A DNA stretch of 40,170 bases from Clostridium sp. CMCC3677. GTDB lineage: Bacteria > Bacillota > Clostridia > Clostridiales > Clostridiaceae. The notes beneath the pieces are model-generated. The model saw only the letters and a list, made by a program, of their open reading frames with translations, was not told where the DNA came from and did no database searches. The stretch is from contig NZ_JAMQHS010000017.1 of assembly GCF_023845585.1 (NCBI RefSeq), positions 1-40,170 on the forward strand. Reading direction: 5' to 3'. Of the stretch, positions 39,357-40,170 are shown piece after piece. Both the position numbers and the translations under genes were made by a program. Within the stretch, counting starts at the first letter, position 1. Each line of letters begins with the position of its first letter.

Positions 39357-39688
39357 ATAACTTCACTCCCTATTTTTAATAAATCATTTCCTTATAAATT
39401 TAATATGTTATTTGCCAATAAAATATTACTAAAAGTCTTATTTATAATAAGTAAAATATCAATACTGTTTTAAAATAATAGCTATTAATGTTAGTTAACA
39501 GTTTATTTCATAAGTCTGAAATTTTCTTACTTAAAAAATCTATAATTTTAATCATATATAAATAAAATAATTTATTAATAAATTTACTATTATATGAACA
39601 AACTATTATTGCTATATGTTTAAATACTACTTTTTAATATCAATCTTTATCTGCATTAAATAAATTATATGTAATAAGGAGTGATCAT
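39357..39688. other. 332-bp divergent intergenic region
   Basis: This region lies between the divergent zinc-ribbon and FMN-binding-like genes. It is very AT-rich. ACTGTT (near 39463) and AACAGT (near 39498) form a loose inverted repeat around TAATAGCTATTAATGTTAG. No credible small ORF, RNA or repeat copy is seen; promoters for both genes must lie here but are not distinct. Confidence 0.4.
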
Positions 39689-40087
39689 ATGAAAAAAATA
39701 TTAATTATAATTACAAGTTTATTCTTAGCAATATCTTTAACATGTTGTAATAATAAAAGTGCGTATAAAGATGGAATCTATATAGGTGAAGGTAATATGT
39801 ATTCAGATGGATATGATGATGTTACTGTAAATGTTGAACGTGGTAAAATAGTAGATATAGTCATTCGTCATTTAGATACTAATGGAAAAGAAATTAATTA
39901 TGAAGAATGGACTGGAGAAAATATCAATGGAAAAACAAATCCTAATATACAAAAATATAGAGCTGATACAATAAAAGAAGTATTAGCTAATCAGTCAGCA
40001 GATATAACTATCATTAATGACATTAATGATATATCTTCTAATTGGAAAGTAGCTATAGCAGATGCTCTAGAAAAAGCAAAAAAATAA
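39689..40087 (+). CDS. Lipoprotein with a degenerate FMN-binding-like domain
   Basis: A 132-residue secreted protein. A signal peptide (MKKILIIITSLFLAISL) ends in a lipobox-like LTCC (Cys19/Cys20), so it is probably lipid-anchored outside the cell. The mature part resembles FMN_bind domains: YKDGIYIGEGNMYSDGYDDV, then VERGKIVDIVIRH and the helix DTIKEVLANQS. In true FMN-binding domains an SGAT motif near the end carries the flavin on Thr; here the aligned bases give NDINDISSNWKVAIADAL, so the SGAT Thr is missing. It may have lost the flavin and act as a binding domain. The ribosome binding site is AAGGAG. Confidence 0.75.
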   Translation: MKKILIIITSLFLAISLTCCNNKSAYKDGIYIGEGNMYSDGYDDVTVNVERGKIVDIVIRHLDTNGKEINYEEWTGENINGKTNPNIQKYRADTIKEVLANQSADITIINDINDISSNWKVAIADALEKAKK

Positions 40088-40111
40088 GCTATGAATATTC
40101 ATAGCTTATTT
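40082..40111. terminator. Convergent terminator between the lipoprotein gene and tRNA-Ala
   Basis: A 30-bp perfect palindrome (half AAATAAGCTATGAAT) with A and T flanks. It can end both the plus-strand lipoprotein gene and the minus-strand tRNA transcript. Confidence 0.8.
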
Positions 40112-40119
40112 CTATTAAA

Positions 40120-40170
40120 TGGTGGAGATAAAGAGATTCGAACTCTTGACCCCCTGCGTGCAAGGCAGGT
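40120..40170 (-). tRNA. tRNA-Ala (anticodon TGC), partial
   Basis: The minus strand shows the 3' 51 nt of a tRNA: anticodon stem CCTGC/GCAGG with loop CTTGCAC (anticodon TGC), T-arm AGAGTTCGAATCTCT, acceptor strand ATCTCC and encoded CCA. The 5' part lies beyond the window. A terminator follows, so it ends its transcript; whether an rRNA operon or a tRNA array lies upstream cannot be seen. Confidence 0.93.

Overview
The window reads as a piece of a low-GC Clostridium sensu stricto chromosome. It is strongly AT-rich, genes are preceded by AGGAGG-type ribosome binding sites, intergenic hairpins are followed by T-runs, and the proteins have a clostridial flavour (ROK glucokinase, AgrB/AgrD, LtaS-like sulfatase, EF-G-like paralogue, CPBP and VanZ proteins). 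Both ends hold RNA genes on the minus strand: an orphan 5S rRNA plus tRNA-Phe unit at the left, and a tRNA-Ala cut by the right edge. I cannot name the species.

1-8.3 kb: 5S/tRNA-Phe with its own consensus promoter, a MoaB/MogA gene, then a six-gene minus-strand cluster that makes and exports a ribosomally made Cys-containing peptide. In transcription order it holds an ABC exporter, a 52-residue precursor (6263-6421), a radical SAM/SPASM maturase, a TIGR04066-type maturation protein, an acyl-carrier-related protein and a subtilisin-like protease with an extra C-terminal domain.

8.8-15 kb: a plus-strand operon of a GT-C-type membrane glycosyltransferase, a UbiA-family polyprenyl-phosphate phosphoribosyltransferase-like enzyme and a HAD phosphatase, which together look like a polyprenyl-phosphate-sugar pathway. 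It is followed by a complete agr-like quorum system split over two converging units: agrA-agrC on plus, agrB-agrD on minus. AgrD is a 43-residue ORF.

15-20 kb: a gene-decay zone (a broken XRE regulator and another gene remnant), then a GyrI-like protein, a WYL regulator, a Uma2-type nuclease, a GNAT acetyltransferase and a sirtuin. The promoter regions upstream of the WYL and GNAT genes share a 69-bp repeat that contains a dyad, perfect in one copy.

20-32 kb: mostly minus-strand housekeeping genes. These are a marR, ahpD-like, lpdA, lplA group, a Bfd-like ferredoxin, an SH3-like membrane protein, a CPBP protease, cinA, a histidine phosphatase, glcK and an EF-G-like GTPase in which the catalytic His is Tyr. 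32.6-40 kb: two plus-strand cell-envelope genes (a multi-pass membrane protein and an LtaS-like enzyme), then abgT, vanZ, a zinc-ribbon protein and an FMN-binding-like lipoprotein.

The feature that ties the window together is a family of nine interspersed repeats. Each full copy (about 215 bp, one variant about 280 bp) is one long imperfect palindrome, and short copies (75-110 bp) are central deletions that keep the palindrome. They sit in intergenic gaps, and at three genes the end of the element overlaps or forms the stop codon. No transposase for them is visible.
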